Assembly: GCA_028448965.1 (NCBI GenBank)
Contig: JAONQT010000004.1
Span: forward strand, 1 to 42,945
DNA length: 42,945 bases
DNA from: Candidatus Nitrosopumilus sp.
GTDB lineage: Archaea; Thermoproteota; Nitrososphaeria; Nitrososphaerales; Nitrosopumilaceae
Direction of reading: 5' to 3'
In this document: in pieces, positions 28,302-37,659 of the stretch
Layout: every line of letters begins with the position of its first letter
Numbering within the stretch: position 1 is the first letter of the stretch
Made by a program: the position numbers and the translations under genes
Notes under the pieces: model-generated
Told to the model about the DNA's origin: nothing
The model's input: the letters and a program-made list of their open reading frames with translations, nothing else
Database searches by the model: none

Positions 28302-28478
28302 ATGGCTGATGATTCTATTCCTGATCAATTACAATGTACAAATTGCTTACTTCCTATGCAATATCAAGAAAAAAAAGATGGAAAATTTCTTTGGCAGTGT
28401 TTTAAATGTGGAAAAAAAATTTTTGTTTCTCAAAATATTGATGATAATATGGAGGAAACTTGGAGTCCACCTCGATAA
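28302..28478 (+). CDS. Small zinc-ribbon protein
   Basis: MADDSIPDQLQCTNCLLPMQYQEKKDGKFLWQCFKCGKKIFVSQ; ATG 28302 or upstream GTG 28287. Confidence 0.7.
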   Translation: MADDSIPDQLQCTNCLLPMQYQEKKDGKFLWQCFKCGKKIFVSQNIDDNMEETWSPPR

Positions 28479-28705
28479 TGAATTCATTTGAAAATAATTC
28501 TACTGAATATGATAATTTTGAATTTAACAATTACAAGTCTTTAGTTTCTGCAGAAATTGAATTAATTCAACGAGTTTTTGAGATTCGCCAAAATTTTTTA
28601 AATTCTTCTGATTCTGAACATCTTGCTGAGCCTATTTTGGAACGAATTTCTAAAATAAAATCTGAAAAATTAATTTTTGAACAAAAATTCAATTTAATAG
28701 ATTAA
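28478..28705 (+). CDS. Small hypothetical protein, translationally coupled (TAATG) to the preceding zinc-ribbon gene
   Basis: ATG at 28478 overlaps the upstream stop; MNSFENNSTEYDNFEFNNYKSLVSAEIELIQRVFEIRQNFLNSSDSEHLAEPILERISK. Confidence 0.65.
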   Translation: MNSFENNSTEYDNFEFNNYKSLVSAEIELIQRVFEIRQNFLNSSDSEHLAEPILERISKIKSEKLIFEQKFNLID

Positions 28706-28800
28706 GTTGAGGCTTGTGTAGTACAATCATTTGAACAAAATTCATCTTTCATACTGTGAAATTCTCTACCACAATGCTTGCATTCTCTAATTGTTTTCAT
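28702..28800 (-). CDS. Very small treble-clef-like zinc protein, 32 aa (below ORF-track cutoff)
   Basis: Reverse-strand: MKTIRECKHCGREFHSMKDEFCSNDCTTQAST*; four Cys as C-x2-C...C-x3-C; TATA-like TATATTTTTAAAA about 26 nt upstream. Confidence 0.65.
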   Translation of the reverse strand: MKTIRECKHCGREFHSMKDEFCSNDCTTQAST

Positions 28801-28917
28801 AGATACTATTGTATTTTAAAAATATAAGATTTTTTTATTTTATTCATATAGTGCTAATCCTCATTTAATCTAATTAATTTCACGATTGTTTAAATCAGGT
28901 AAAAACTACATTAATTC

Positions 28918-30246
28918 ATGGCTACTCAAATGACCTCTGCACGCCGTGGTGTTGCAACTGAAGAAATGAAACAAGTTGCAAAGGATGAGGATGTTTCGCT
29001 TGATTGGTTAATTCCTAAAATTGCCCGTGGATCAATAATTATTCCTAGTAATAATGTTCGACCTCAAAAAATACACAATGTTGGAATTGGTAAAGGTATG
29101 AAAACTAAAGTTAACGTTAATATTGGAACTTCCACTTTAAATGTAAATTTAGATGAAGAAATTGAGAAAGCTAAAGTTGCAATAAAATATCATGCAGATA
29201 CAATGATGGACCTTAGTGATGGCGGGGATGTTAAAAAAATACGTCAAACATTAATGGATGTTGCACCCATTACTTTTGGAACTGTTCCAATTTATGAAGC
29301 TTACAATTATGGTGTTGAAGTCCACAAAAATCCTTTGAATTTAACAGAAGATGATTATATCAAAGCATTTGAAAATAATGCAAAAGATGGGGTTGACTAT
29401 ACCACCGTTCATTGTGGAATCACTAAAGACATTGCAAAAAGAATTCTTAAAGTTCAACGTTATGGTGGAGTTGTGAGTAAAGGTGGAACAATCACTGCTG
29501 CGTGGATGTTAAAACATGACAAAGAAAATCCATACATCACTCATTATGATTACATGATGGAAATTGCCAAAAAATATGATGTCACATTTAGTCTTGGGGA
29601 TGCACTTAGACCTGGCTCGATTTTAGATTCTCATGATGAATTACAAGTTCAAGAAATGATCAATATTTCTCAATTGACTAAGCGAGCTCATGAAAATGAC
29701 ATTCAAGTTATGGTTGAAGGTCCAGGACACGTTCCATTAAATGAAGTTGCTGCAAATGTTACATTAGCTAAATCTCTTATTGGTGATGTTCCTTACTATG
29801 TCCTTGGTCCTCTAGTTACTGATGTTGCATCTGGACATGATCATATTGCAAGTGCTATTGGTGCTGCAATTTCTGCCAGTGAAGGTGTAGACCTTTTATG
29901 TTATCTTACGCCCTCTGAACATTTAGCATTACCAAATGCTGAAGAAGTTAAAGCTGGATTAATTGCATATAGAATTGCAGCTCATGCTGGTGATCTTGTA
30001 AAAATGCGTGACAAGGCCATTAAATGGGATATGGAGATGACTGAAGCTAGACGTACATTGAATTGGGAAAAACAAATTGCTTTGTCGATTGATCCTGAGG
30101 AGGCTGCAAAAATCCATAGCAGAACTGGACAACATGCTGGAAATAATGTCCCTTGTACTATGTGTGGTGGTGCATGTGTTTACACTATGTTGCCTCAACA
30201 AAAAGTATATCGTAAAGAAAATGAAAATTTACAACAAATTGATTAG
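28918..30246 (+). CDS. thiC: Phosphomethylpyrimidine synthase ThiC
   Basis: DTMMDLSDGGDVKKIRQTLM, DYTTVHCGI, MVEGPGHVPLNE, YVLGPLVTDVASGHDHI, PCTMCGGACVYTML. Confidence 0.98.
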   Translation: MATQMTSARRGVATEEMKQVAKDEDVSLDWLIPKIARGSIIIPSNNVRPQKIHNVGIGKGMKTKVNVNIGTSTLNVNLDEEIEKAKVAIKYHADTMMDLSDGGDVKKIRQTLMDVAPITFGTVPIYEAYNYGVEVHKNPLNLTEDDYIKAFENNAKDGVDYTTVHCGITKDIAKRILKVQRYGGVVSKGGTITAAWMLKHDKENPYITHYDYMMEIAKKYDVTFSLGDALRPGSILDSHDELQVQEMINISQLTKRAHENDIQVMVEGPGHVPLNEVAANVTLAKSLIGDVPYYVLGPLVTDVASGHDHIASAIGAAISASEGVDLLCYLTPSEHLALPNAEEVKAGLIAYRIAAHAGDLVKMRDKAIKWDMEMTEARRTLNWEKQIALSIDPEEAAKIHSRTGQHAGNNVPCTMCGGACVYTMLPQQKVYRKENENLQQID

Positions 30247-30273
30247 TATTTTATTAAGACTAAGGACTGTTTA

Positions 30274-30530
30274 CTAATTTTTTAATTCATTTGTTTGAAT
30301 CCATTTGATTTCTGAGTTTTTCCAATTAATTTTTATTTTTTCTATATTTTTAACAAATTTGATTTTTTATTCCTATTTCTTCAAAAATTTCAATTTTTAC
30401 CCTATCTGGAGGTTTCTCATTATTTTCAATAATCCTGTTAATCAATACCAATAGACATTTCATTGATTTTACTTTTGTACTTTTTTTAGAATTTTTAAAA
30501 TAAAAAATACCATTATTCTTTTTAAATATA
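30274..30530 (-). pseudogene. Possible frameshifted relic ORF downstream of tyrA
   Basis: Two frames join end to end: ..NNGIFYFKNSKKSTKVKSMKCLLVLINRIIENNEKPPDRVKIEIFEEIGIKNQI | FVKNIEKIKINWKNSEIKWIQTNELKN*; no good start codon for full length. Confidence 0.4.
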
Positions 30531-30536
30531 TTCTAT

Positions 30537-31388
30537 CTATTTTTCAACAGCTTTTACCATCTTTGAGAGTTTTTTGTATGACTCATCAAGATCTGTATGT
30601 TTAGATAATCTTTCCTGACAATTTTTGATATATTCTATTACTTCTTCTGTTTTTGATTCTTGAACTGATGTGAGTAATCTGCCTATGTCTTTCCATAATT
30701 CTTCAGCAACTCTTCTAATTTCTGGATTTGCAATTATTGTTTCAATTAATTCTGGAGTTTCTGTCATTATGCTTTCTGCTAATGTTTTTTGTACTCTGAA
30801 TGTTGTACCTGACATTTTTTCTGTTAGTAACATTTTTTCATCTTTAGATATTATGTTTGCAAAAACTAAATTCATTAAATGAGTTAATCCTAAGATGACT
30901 GCAATTTTTTTATCATGTTCAATTGCATCGATTGTAACAAAATTGGCTCCATCAAATAATGCTTTGGTAACTGTTAGTTCTTTTTTTGCGTCTTTAATTG
31001 GAACTGAAATTATGTTTTGTCCTTTTATTGTTTTTATGCCTGGACCAAACATTGGATGAATACAAATTGGATTAATTTTATCTGGCATCTTTGATAATGA
31101 TGAAACTACTTTAGATTTTTCAGATGATATTTCAATAAGATATGTTCCTCTTTTCATCTCTTTTGCAATCAGTCTAATTATTTCTGGTGTCCTTCTTGTT
31201 GGTGTACACAATACAACATAATCTGCTTTTAAAATTGCTCCCACTAGTGATTCTGATACTAAAATATTTTTTCCGAAATTTGTAATTTCTGTATCATAAC
31301 CTGTTACTTCGTACTCTGCACCTGAAAAATATTTTGTAAACCATTTACCCATTTGGCCTCCTGCACCGATAACTGTTAGTTTTTTCAC
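30537..31388 (-). CDS. tyrA: Prephenate dehydrogenase (TyrA-like)
   Basis: VIGAGGQMGKWFTKYF...VVLCTPTRRTPEII...IHPMFGPGI; last gene of aro operon. Confidence 0.88.
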   Translation of the reverse strand: MKKLTVIGAGGQMGKWFTKYFSGAEYEVTGYDTEITNFGKNILVSESLVGAILKADYVVLCTPTRRTPEIIRLIAKEMKRGTYLIEISSEKSKVVSSLSKMPDKINPICIHPMFGPGIKTIKGQNIISVPIKDAKKELTVTKALFDGANFVTIDAIEHDKKIAVILGLTHLMNLVFANIISKDEKMLLTEKMSGTTFRVQKTLAESIMTETPELIETIIANPEIRRVAEELWKDIGRLLTSVQESKTEEVIEYIKNCQERLSKHTDLDESYKKLSKMVKAVEK

Positions 31389-32755
31389 TATTTACCACTC
31401 ATCATATTGCCTAGTATAACCATTCCTTCCATTAGTGTTTTATCATCTTGACATGCCGATATCCTGATAAAATTCTTGTAATTTCCAAATCCCTCTCCTG
31501 GTGCTACTGCTAATCCTTTTTCTAGTGAATTATTGGCAAATTTTACTCCGTCAAAGTCTTTTTGATTGATTTTTGCAAAAATGTACATGGCTCCATCTGG
31601 AACTATGAACTCTAATCCCATTTCTTTTGCTTTTTGTGATATCATATCTAATCTTTTTTGAACAATTTTAGAATTATTTGATGTGTCTGCCTCCAATGCC
31701 TTCATTGCAACATATTGGATTGGTTCTGAGACGTTCGTTAAACACAATGCTTCTAATTTTGACATTTTTTCTATAATTTGTTTAGATGCAATTCCATAAC
31801 CTATTCTAAATCCTGTCATTGCATGTGATTTTGAAAATGATTGTGTTACAATACTTTTTTCATAATTATAACTTAAAACACTTTTCCAATTTGTTTTTGC
31901 ATATTGTGAATAAATTTCATCACTTAATACGTATAGATCATTATTTTTTGCCAATTCCATAATTCTATCTTGTATTTTTTCTGGTAAAATTTTACCTGTT
32001 GGATTATTTGGATAATTAAGAACAATCATTTTTGTATTTGAATTAATTATATTTTTAATTTGTTCAATTGATGGTTCCCATTTTTCTTCTAATGTTGTAG
32101 TGATAGTTCTTACTTTGATTCCTGAATTTAACGCACAATCTTTGTAAGCTGGCCACGCTGGTTCAATTACAATCATCTCGTCACCTGGATTTAGTAATGT
32201 ATTGATTGCTGAAAAAATTGAAAATCTTGCACCTGGACTTACTAATATATTTTCATGTGTAACTTTTACATTAAATTTTTTAAAAATATATTTTACAAGT
32301 TCCTCTCTGAAAATTGGCATTCCTTGCACTTGCCCATATTTCATAAATCCTTTTTCAAAAACTTCTGAAAGTGATTTCTCAACAATTTTTGGTGGTGAGA
32401 AATCTGGTTCACCTACTTCCATATGTATTATTTTCTTCCCCTTCTGTTCGAGGGATTTTGCTTTTAAAAAAATTGAAAGATGTGTTTGTTTATTTTCTGA
32501 TTGTACTTTTATTGACTCATTTAATAAAAAATTTAAAAATTTTGATGCTAATGTTTCATCTAATCCTATATCTTTAGATAATTCTATAATTTTTCCACGT
32601 AAATTGTCCTCTCGATTTTCATCTGAAATCCCTTTTCCAATATTTTTTTTAACTTGACCAATTTCTTTTGCAATCTCTGTTCGAGTTTTCATTAATTTGA
32701 TCATTTCCAGTGTCACTGCATCCATTTTATTCCTAAGATCGTTAATATCTGACAT
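31388..32755 (-). CDS. Chorismate mutase (AroQ) - aminotransferase class I fusion
   Basis: N-term INDLRNKMDAVTLEMIKLMKTRTEIAKEIGQVKK (AroQ); C-term GEPDFSPP...NYPNNPTGK...SQSFSKSHAMTGFRIGY (AAT-I). Confidence 0.93.
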   Translation of the reverse strand: MSDINDLRNKMDAVTLEMIKLMKTRTEIAKEIGQVKKNIGKGISDENREDNLRGKIIELSKDIGLDETLASKFLNFLLNESIKVQSENKQTHLSIFLKAKSLEQKGKKIIHMEVGEPDFSPPKIVEKSLSEVFEKGFMKYGQVQGMPIFREELVKYIFKKFNVKVTHENILVSPGARFSIFSAINTLLNPGDEMIVIEPAWPAYKDCALNSGIKVRTITTTLEEKWEPSIEQIKNIINSNTKMIVLNYPNNPTGKILPEKIQDRIMELAKNNDLYVLSDEIYSQYAKTNWKSVLSYNYEKSIVTQSFSKSHAMTGFRIGYGIASKQIIEKMSKLEALCLTNVSEPIQYVAMKALEADTSNNSKIVQKRLDMISQKAKEMGLEFIVPDGAMYIFAKINQKDFDGVKFANNSLEKGLAVAPGEGFGNYKNFIRISACQDDKTLMEGMVILGNMMSGK

Positions 32756-32759
32756 TTTT

Positions 32760-33854
32760 TTATAAACTAGGTTTTATTGCACCTGTCATAAGTGCATGAT
32801 CTGCTATGGTTAGGGCAACTAGTGAATCAACTACTGGTGCAGCTCTTGGTACAACACATGGATCATGTCTTCCTTTTACTTGAAGTATTGTCTCTTTTTT
32901 ATTTTTAATATCTATAGTACTCTGTTTTTGAGCAATTGATGAAGCTGGTTTAAATGCAATTCTCATTGTAATTGGCATTCCATTTGAAATTCCTCCTAAG
33001 ATGCCTCCTGAGTTATTTGTCTTCGTTACAATTTTTCCTCTTTTCATTGTATACAAATCATTATTTTCTGATCCAAATAATTCTGAACCTTGAAACCCTG
33101 AACCAAATTCAATTCCTTTTACTGATGGAATTGAAAAAATTGCTTTACTCAAGTCTGACTCTAACGAACTAAAAATTGGTTCTCCTAGTCCAACTGGTAC
33201 ATTTGTTGTAATTGATTCAATTATTCCACCTAAAGAATCTCCTTTTTTTCTTGCATCTAGTATTGACTCTCTCATTTTTTCAGCTGTCTTTATTTCTGGA
33301 CATCGTACTTCATTTTTATAAATTAATTTTGCCATTTTCTCATTGAATTCTTTCTCCATTTTTATTTTTCCAATCTGTGATGTAAATGAATTTATTTTAA
33401 TTCCTAATGTTACTTTAAGTAATTTTCTAGCAATTGCACCTCCCATTACATGTGTTGCAGTTAATCTTCCTGAAAATCTTCCTCCTCCTCGATGATCATT
33501 GAATTGATTATATTTCATCATTGCAGTATAGTCTGAGTGACCTGGTCTTAATTTTGTTTTTAAATTTTCATAATCTTTTGATTTTTGATCTGCATTCCAA
33601 ATCAACATAGTAATTGGTGCACCTGTTGTAAATCCTCTAAAAATCCCTGAGACTACTTCTACAACATCTCCTTCTTTTCTTTGTGTAGAAATTATATTTT
33701 GACCTGGCTTTCTTAAATCTAACATCTCTTGAATTTCTTTTTCATCTATTTCTAAACCTGCAGGACATCCATCTAATACTGCACCAATTGCTCTCCCATG
33801 ACTTTCACCAAAACTTGTTAAAACAAGACGCTGACCGATAGAACTTCCAGGCAA
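32760..33854 (-). CDS. aroC: Chorismate synthase
   Basis: TSFGESHGRAIGAVLDGCPAG, RPGHSDYTAMMKYNQFNDHRGGGRFSGR, KGRHDPCVVPRAAPVVDS. Confidence 0.98.
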   Translation of the reverse strand: MPGSSIGQRLVLTSFGESHGRAIGAVLDGCPAGLEIDEKEIQEMLDLRKPGQNIISTQRKEGDVVEVVSGIFRGFTTGAPITMLIWNADQKSKDYENLKTKLRPGHSDYTAMMKYNQFNDHRGGGRFSGRLTATHVMGGAIARKLLKVTLGIKINSFTSQIGKIKMEKEFNEKMAKLIYKNEVRCPEIKTAEKMRESILDARKKGDSLGGIIESITTNVPVGLGEPIFSSLESDLSKAIFSIPSVKGIEFGSGFQGSELFGSENNDLYTMKRGKIVTKTNNSGGILGGISNGMPITMRIAFKPASSIAQKQSTIDIKNKKETILQVKGRHDPCVVPRAAPVVDSLVALTIADHALMTGAIKPSL

Positions 33855-34006
33855 TATGTTATCTATGTTAAATGATGTTTATAATTCCTCGTGGTTTTGG
33901 CAAATATTTTGCTATAGTTGAAATGTGTTATTGTGGTTAATATTGATAATTTTTTTATTACTTTGAGATTTTTTTGACCTTATTGGGTCTTTTTTTATAA
34001 AACTTT

Positions 34007-35275
34007 CTACATCATTTCAATTTTTGCGCCTAATCTGTTCATTTCTTCTATGAAATTTGGGTATGACACTTCTACTGATTTTGGATCTGTTACAATGCAA
34101 TTTCCAATATATGTCCCAGCAATACAAAATGTCATGAATAATCTGTGATCGTTTTCTGAATCTAATTTTGCACCCATAATACTACCTGAAGATTCTAAAA
34201 TTAATCCGTCCTCATTTTCTTTTACATTAATTCCTATTTTTGGTAATTCTCTTGCAAGAATCGCAATTCTATCTGTTTCTTTTAATCTCGCATGTTTTAC
34301 ATTTACAATTTCTATCGGTTTTGATGAAATTAATGATAAAATTGCAAGTGGTGGTAATAGATCTGGTGAATTTTTTAAATCAAATATACCTCCTTCCAGT
34401 TTTTCAGGTGATTTAATTTTAATTTCATTTTCATTAATTGTAACTGTTACTCCTAATTGCTTTAGAAAATCAATGAAAGCTTCATCTCCTTGAGGTAAGT
34501 TGCCCATACTTCCTCTGATTGTTACATTTTCTCCATTTAGTACTGTAAATGCAAGAAGTAATGCTAAACTTGAAAAATCTATTGGGACATTAAATGTTGT
34601 ATTTTTATAAATTTGTGGTGATATGTTATATTTTTTATATGGAATTAGTGTTTGAACTGACACTCCAAACTTTCTCATTGTTATTATTGTTGCATCTAGA
34701 TATGGTTTTGAAACTAAATCTCCTTCAATTGTTAAATTAATTCCATTTTTTGTTATTGGTGCACAAATTAATAATGATGTAATGAATTGGCTAGATAAGT
34801 TTCCTGGAATTGTTACATTTCCTCCTAATATTTCTCCTTTGATTTTGACTGGTGGTTTTCCATCTATTGAACTACACTTTGCTCCAATACTTGCTAATGC
34901 ATCTAGTAATGGTTTCATTGGTCTTTTTTGAATACTATCGTCACCTGTAAGGGTAATTTCTTCTGAAAATAAACTCGCAACTCCTATCGCAATTCTAATT
35001 GTTGTTCCTGAATTCCCAGTATCAATTTCAGGCACTTTGATATCTGTTTTTATGGGCTTTTTTACAATAACTGATGAATTATTTACTTCTATGTTTGCTC
35101 CAAATTTTCTACACGCTTCTATAGTTGCTTTTGTATCTGCTGATAATAGTATATTCTCTACTTTACTATTGTTGCCTGCAAGTGATGCTAGAAAAATTCC
35201 TCTATGTGTATAACTTTTGTTTGAAGGACAATCTATGATTCCTTTGATTTTTGATTTTTCTACTTTACAGTTCAT
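34007..35275 (-). CDS. aroA: 3-phosphoshikimate 1-carboxyvinyltransferase (EPSP synthase)
   Basis: CPSNKSYTHRGIFLASLAG, DTGNSGTTIRIAIGVASL, SSQFITSLLICAP, RLKETDRIAILAREL. Confidence 0.97.
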   Translation of the reverse strand: MNCKVEKSKIKGIIDCPSNKSYTHRGIFLASLAGNNSKVENILLSADTKATIEACRKFGANIEVNNSSVIVKKPIKTDIKVPEIDTGNSGTTIRIAIGVASLFSEEITLTGDDSIQKRPMKPLLDALASIGAKCSSIDGKPPVKIKGEILGGNVTIPGNLSSQFITSLLICAPITKNGINLTIEGDLVSKPYLDATIITMRKFGVSVQTLIPYKKYNISPQIYKNTTFNVPIDFSSLALLLAFTVLNGENVTIRGSMGNLPQGDEAFIDFLKQLGVTVTINENEIKIKSPEKLEGGIFDLKNSPDLLPPLAILSLISSKPIEIVNVKHARLKETDRIAILARELPKIGINVKENEDGLILESSGSIMGAKLDSENDHRLFMTFCIAGTYIGNCIVTDPKSVEVSYPNFIEEMNRLGAKIEMM

Positions 35276-36119
35276 GTACTTCTGCCTTTTTATTATTTAT
35301 TTTTGAAACTATAACGCTGCCTTCTAGTGCACCAAATATTTTTTTAACAGTCGATTCATTTTCTTTTTTTACAATTGCTGCAATTGAAGGACCATTTCCT
35401 GAAACTGATGCTCCTAATGCCCCTTTTTCAATTAAATCCACAATAATTTTAGGATCTGAATTTAGAATGGATGATGTTGCTAACCCATTAATCGTCATAG
35501 ACTCCCAATATTTTTTCTCTATTGCTAATTCCCATGCATTGCTAAACATTGATGATAATATTTTTAATTTCTTTAAATTACCTCTTTTTCTATTTTTTGG
35601 AATAAATATAATTGCAATCAAATTTGTTGGTGCTTTCTCAAACTGTATCCTGTTTCTTTTACCATTATCTGTTACATTGAATCCTCCATAATAACATGAA
35701 CATGCATCATCATATGCACCTGTAATACTTACTTTAGTTTCAATTGATGCCTCTACTCCCGCTAATAGAATTTGTTGATCTGTAAATTTTGGTTTAAATA
35801 TTTTTGCACATGCTAGTGCAACTACTGATGATATTGCACTGGAACTCTTTAATCCATACCCCGTTGGAATTTCTGAAGTCAATGTGATTGTAATCTTATT
35901 TTTTTCTAAATCTTTTTTTGATACAATTTTTTCAACTGTTTTGTTAATTAGTCGTGAACTGAGACTCTTATTCTCTGATTGAATTACAATCCCTTTACCT
36001 TCAGAAGTTTCTACAGTAGCTTCTACTTTTAATGAAATACCTAATGTTGCTCCTTTCTTATTTGCAATTGCACTTACTATTGAAACTGCACCGTGGATAG
36101 TAGCCTTAACTTTTGCCAT
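35265..36119 (-). CDS. Shikimate kinase, archaeal GHMP type
   Basis: IPTGYGLKSSSAISSVVALAC, ITGAYDDACSCYYGG, GASVSGNGPSIAAIV; position in aro operon. Confidence 0.93.
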   Translation of the reverse strand: MAKVKATIHGAVSIVSAIANKKGATLGISLKVEATVETSEGKGIVIQSENKSLSSRLINKTVEKIVSKKDLEKNKITITLTSEIPTGYGLKSSSAISSVVALACAKIFKPKFTDQQILLAGVEASIETKVSITGAYDDACSCYYGGFNVTDNGKRNRIQFEKAPTNLIAIIFIPKNRKRGNLKKLKILSSMFSNAWELAIEKKYWESMTINGLATSSILNSDPKIIVDLIEKGALGASVSGNGPSIAAIVKKENESTVKKIFGALEGSVIVSKINNKKAEVHEL

Positions 36120-36940
36120 TAGAATCCTCCTAGCAATGCTTTTTTCATTGCATTATAAGGTGCTTTCATACCGTGCCAAATTTCAAAAGCCCTGGTTGCC
36201 TGTCCTAGAAGCATCTCATACCCATAAATTACTTCTAATTTTCTCTCTTTTGCTTTTTTAATAAAATCTGTATTCATGGGTGCATATACAATATCGTAAA
36301 CTATTGTTTTTTGATTCACATCTTCAAATGAAATTGGACTTGATTCATTTTTTAACCCTAGTGATGTTGAGTTAATAATTATATCATAATTTTCTATATG
36401 TTGATCTACTTCCTCAATTTTTTTTGGACTTGTATTCAATCCTATTTTTTTTGCAAATTCTGATAAATTTTTTGCATTTTCTATTGTTCTATTTGCTATG
36501 TCTAAATCTTTTGCTCTTTCTTTAGCTATTCCTGCAACTATTGCTCTTGCAGCTCCTCCTGCTCCAATTAATAGTATTTTTTTACCTTCAATTGTAATTT
36601 CTCTTTTTTTTAATGGTTCCAAAAAACCATCCATGTCTGTATTGTATCCTTTTAACACTCCTTCATTATTTACAACTGTGTTAACTGCACCAATTACACT
36701 ACATGATTCATCCATTTTATCTAAATATTTCATCATCTCTATTTTGTGTGGTATGGTTACATTGAATCCATTTATTTTTATTTTTTTAAGTCCTTCAACT
36801 CCTATCTCTAACTCTCCTTTTGGAATTCTATATCCAATGTATGAAGAATCCAAATTTAATTCTCTAAATGCTGCACTGTGAATGTTTGGTGATAAGGAAT
36901 GATCAATAGGATCTCCAATTACTGCAAAACTTTTCCCCAT
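36119..36940 (-). CDS. aroE: Shikimate dehydrogenase
   Basis: VIGDPIDHSLSPNIHSAAF, GFNVTIPHKIEMM, GAVNTVV, GYNTDMDGF, GAGGAARAI. Confidence 0.97.
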   Translation of the reverse strand: MGKSFAVIGDPIDHSLSPNIHSAAFRELNLDSSYIGYRIPKGELEIGVEGLKKIKINGFNVTIPHKIEMMKYLDKMDESCSVIGAVNTVVNNEGVLKGYNTDMDGFLEPLKKREITIEGKKILLIGAGGAARAIVAGIAKERAKDLDIANRTIENAKNLSEFAKKIGLNTSPKKIEEVDQHIENYDIIINSTSLGLKNESSPISFEDVNQKTIVYDIVYAPMNTDFIKKAKERKLEVIYGYEMLLGQATRAFEIWHGMKAPYNAMKKALLGGF

Positions 36941-36981
36941 ATTCTTTTTTAGTAATATGATTGATTTAAACTCTCAATTTT

Positions 36982-37659
36982 CTATTTACTTTTTTTTAAA
37001 TTAATGATTTTGTTAACCTCGTCAATGCTAAATTGACCTGGGGCTACTGCTTTTCCTAATGACACATAGGTATATGGACTACCCAAATATAGGCATAAAA
37101 TTCTTGATAATTTACCTGCATCACCCATTGCAAATGAAATTAAATTATTTTTTCCTTTTTTACTATACATCTCTAACATCCTTGTAGCATCTTCTGTTGA
37201 CTTTGCTGTACTGACAATTTTTACATTAGATGAAAATTTACTCATCTGTCTAATTTTACTTTTTAATTCTGAAGATTTTGGTGTTTTTTTAAAATCATGC
37301 CAAGAAACTAATAATTTTGTTTTTGTTGATTTTAGATATTCTGCTAATTTTTTATCTTTCTTTAATGTATTAAATTCTATATCCAGTAAAAATGGATTAT
37401 ACTCTGCAATTAATTTTATTATGGTTATTCTTTCTTTTTCATTACTTGGAAATTTACCTCCTTCTGTTGTAGGTCTTAATGTACAAATTATTTTGTTTAG
37501 GTCTTTCTTAATTATTTCTAATGTGTTTGGAATTTGTTCAATTTTTAAAAAATCTAATCTAACTTCCACATAATCTGATTTTTTTAATGCAATTTTTAAT
37601 TTTATTTTAATTTTTTTTGGTGAATTTTCTGCAATTGATACACAAGTTTTGTATTTCAT
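36982..37659 (-). CDS. aroD: 3-dehydroquinate dehydratase, type I
   Basis: DYVEVRLDFL, ICTLRPTTEGGKF, KLLVSWHDFKKTP, VAPGQFSIDEV. Confidence 0.94.
   Translation of the reverse strand: MKYKTCVSIAENSPKKIKIKLKIALKKSDYVEVRLDFLKIEQIPNTLEIIKKDLNKIICTLRPTTEGGKFPSNEKERITIIKLIAEYNPFLLDIEFNTLKKDKKLAEYLKSTKTKLLVSWHDFKKTPKSSELKSKIRQMSKFSSNVKIVSTAKSTEDATRMLEMYSKKGKNNLISFAMGDAGKLSRILCLYLGSPYTYVSLGKAVAPGQFSIDEVNKIINLKKSK

Noticed and set aside
28309-28491. 60-aa alternative-frame ORF
   Set aside because: Overlaps the zinc-ribbon ORF in another frame; the CxxC protein is better supported.
28801-28917. Possible TPP riboswitch upstream of thiC
   Set aside because: No THI-box-like conserved motifs or stems seen; region is plain AT-rich promoter DNA.
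32202-32657. 151-aa plus-strand ORF (and 32371-32577)
   Set aside because: Lies entirely antisense to the well-supported chorismate mutase-aminotransferase CDS; composition looks like a shadow frame.
33971-33997. GACC-TTATTG-GGTC hairpin followed by T-run on the plus strand, between aroA and aroC
   Set aside because: Only a 4-bp stem, and the T-run is on the strand opposite to the operon; no plus-strand gene ends there. Too weak to call a terminator.
35251-35691. 146-aa plus-strand ORF
   Set aside because: Antisense to shikimate kinase; Phe/Ser-rich shadow translation.
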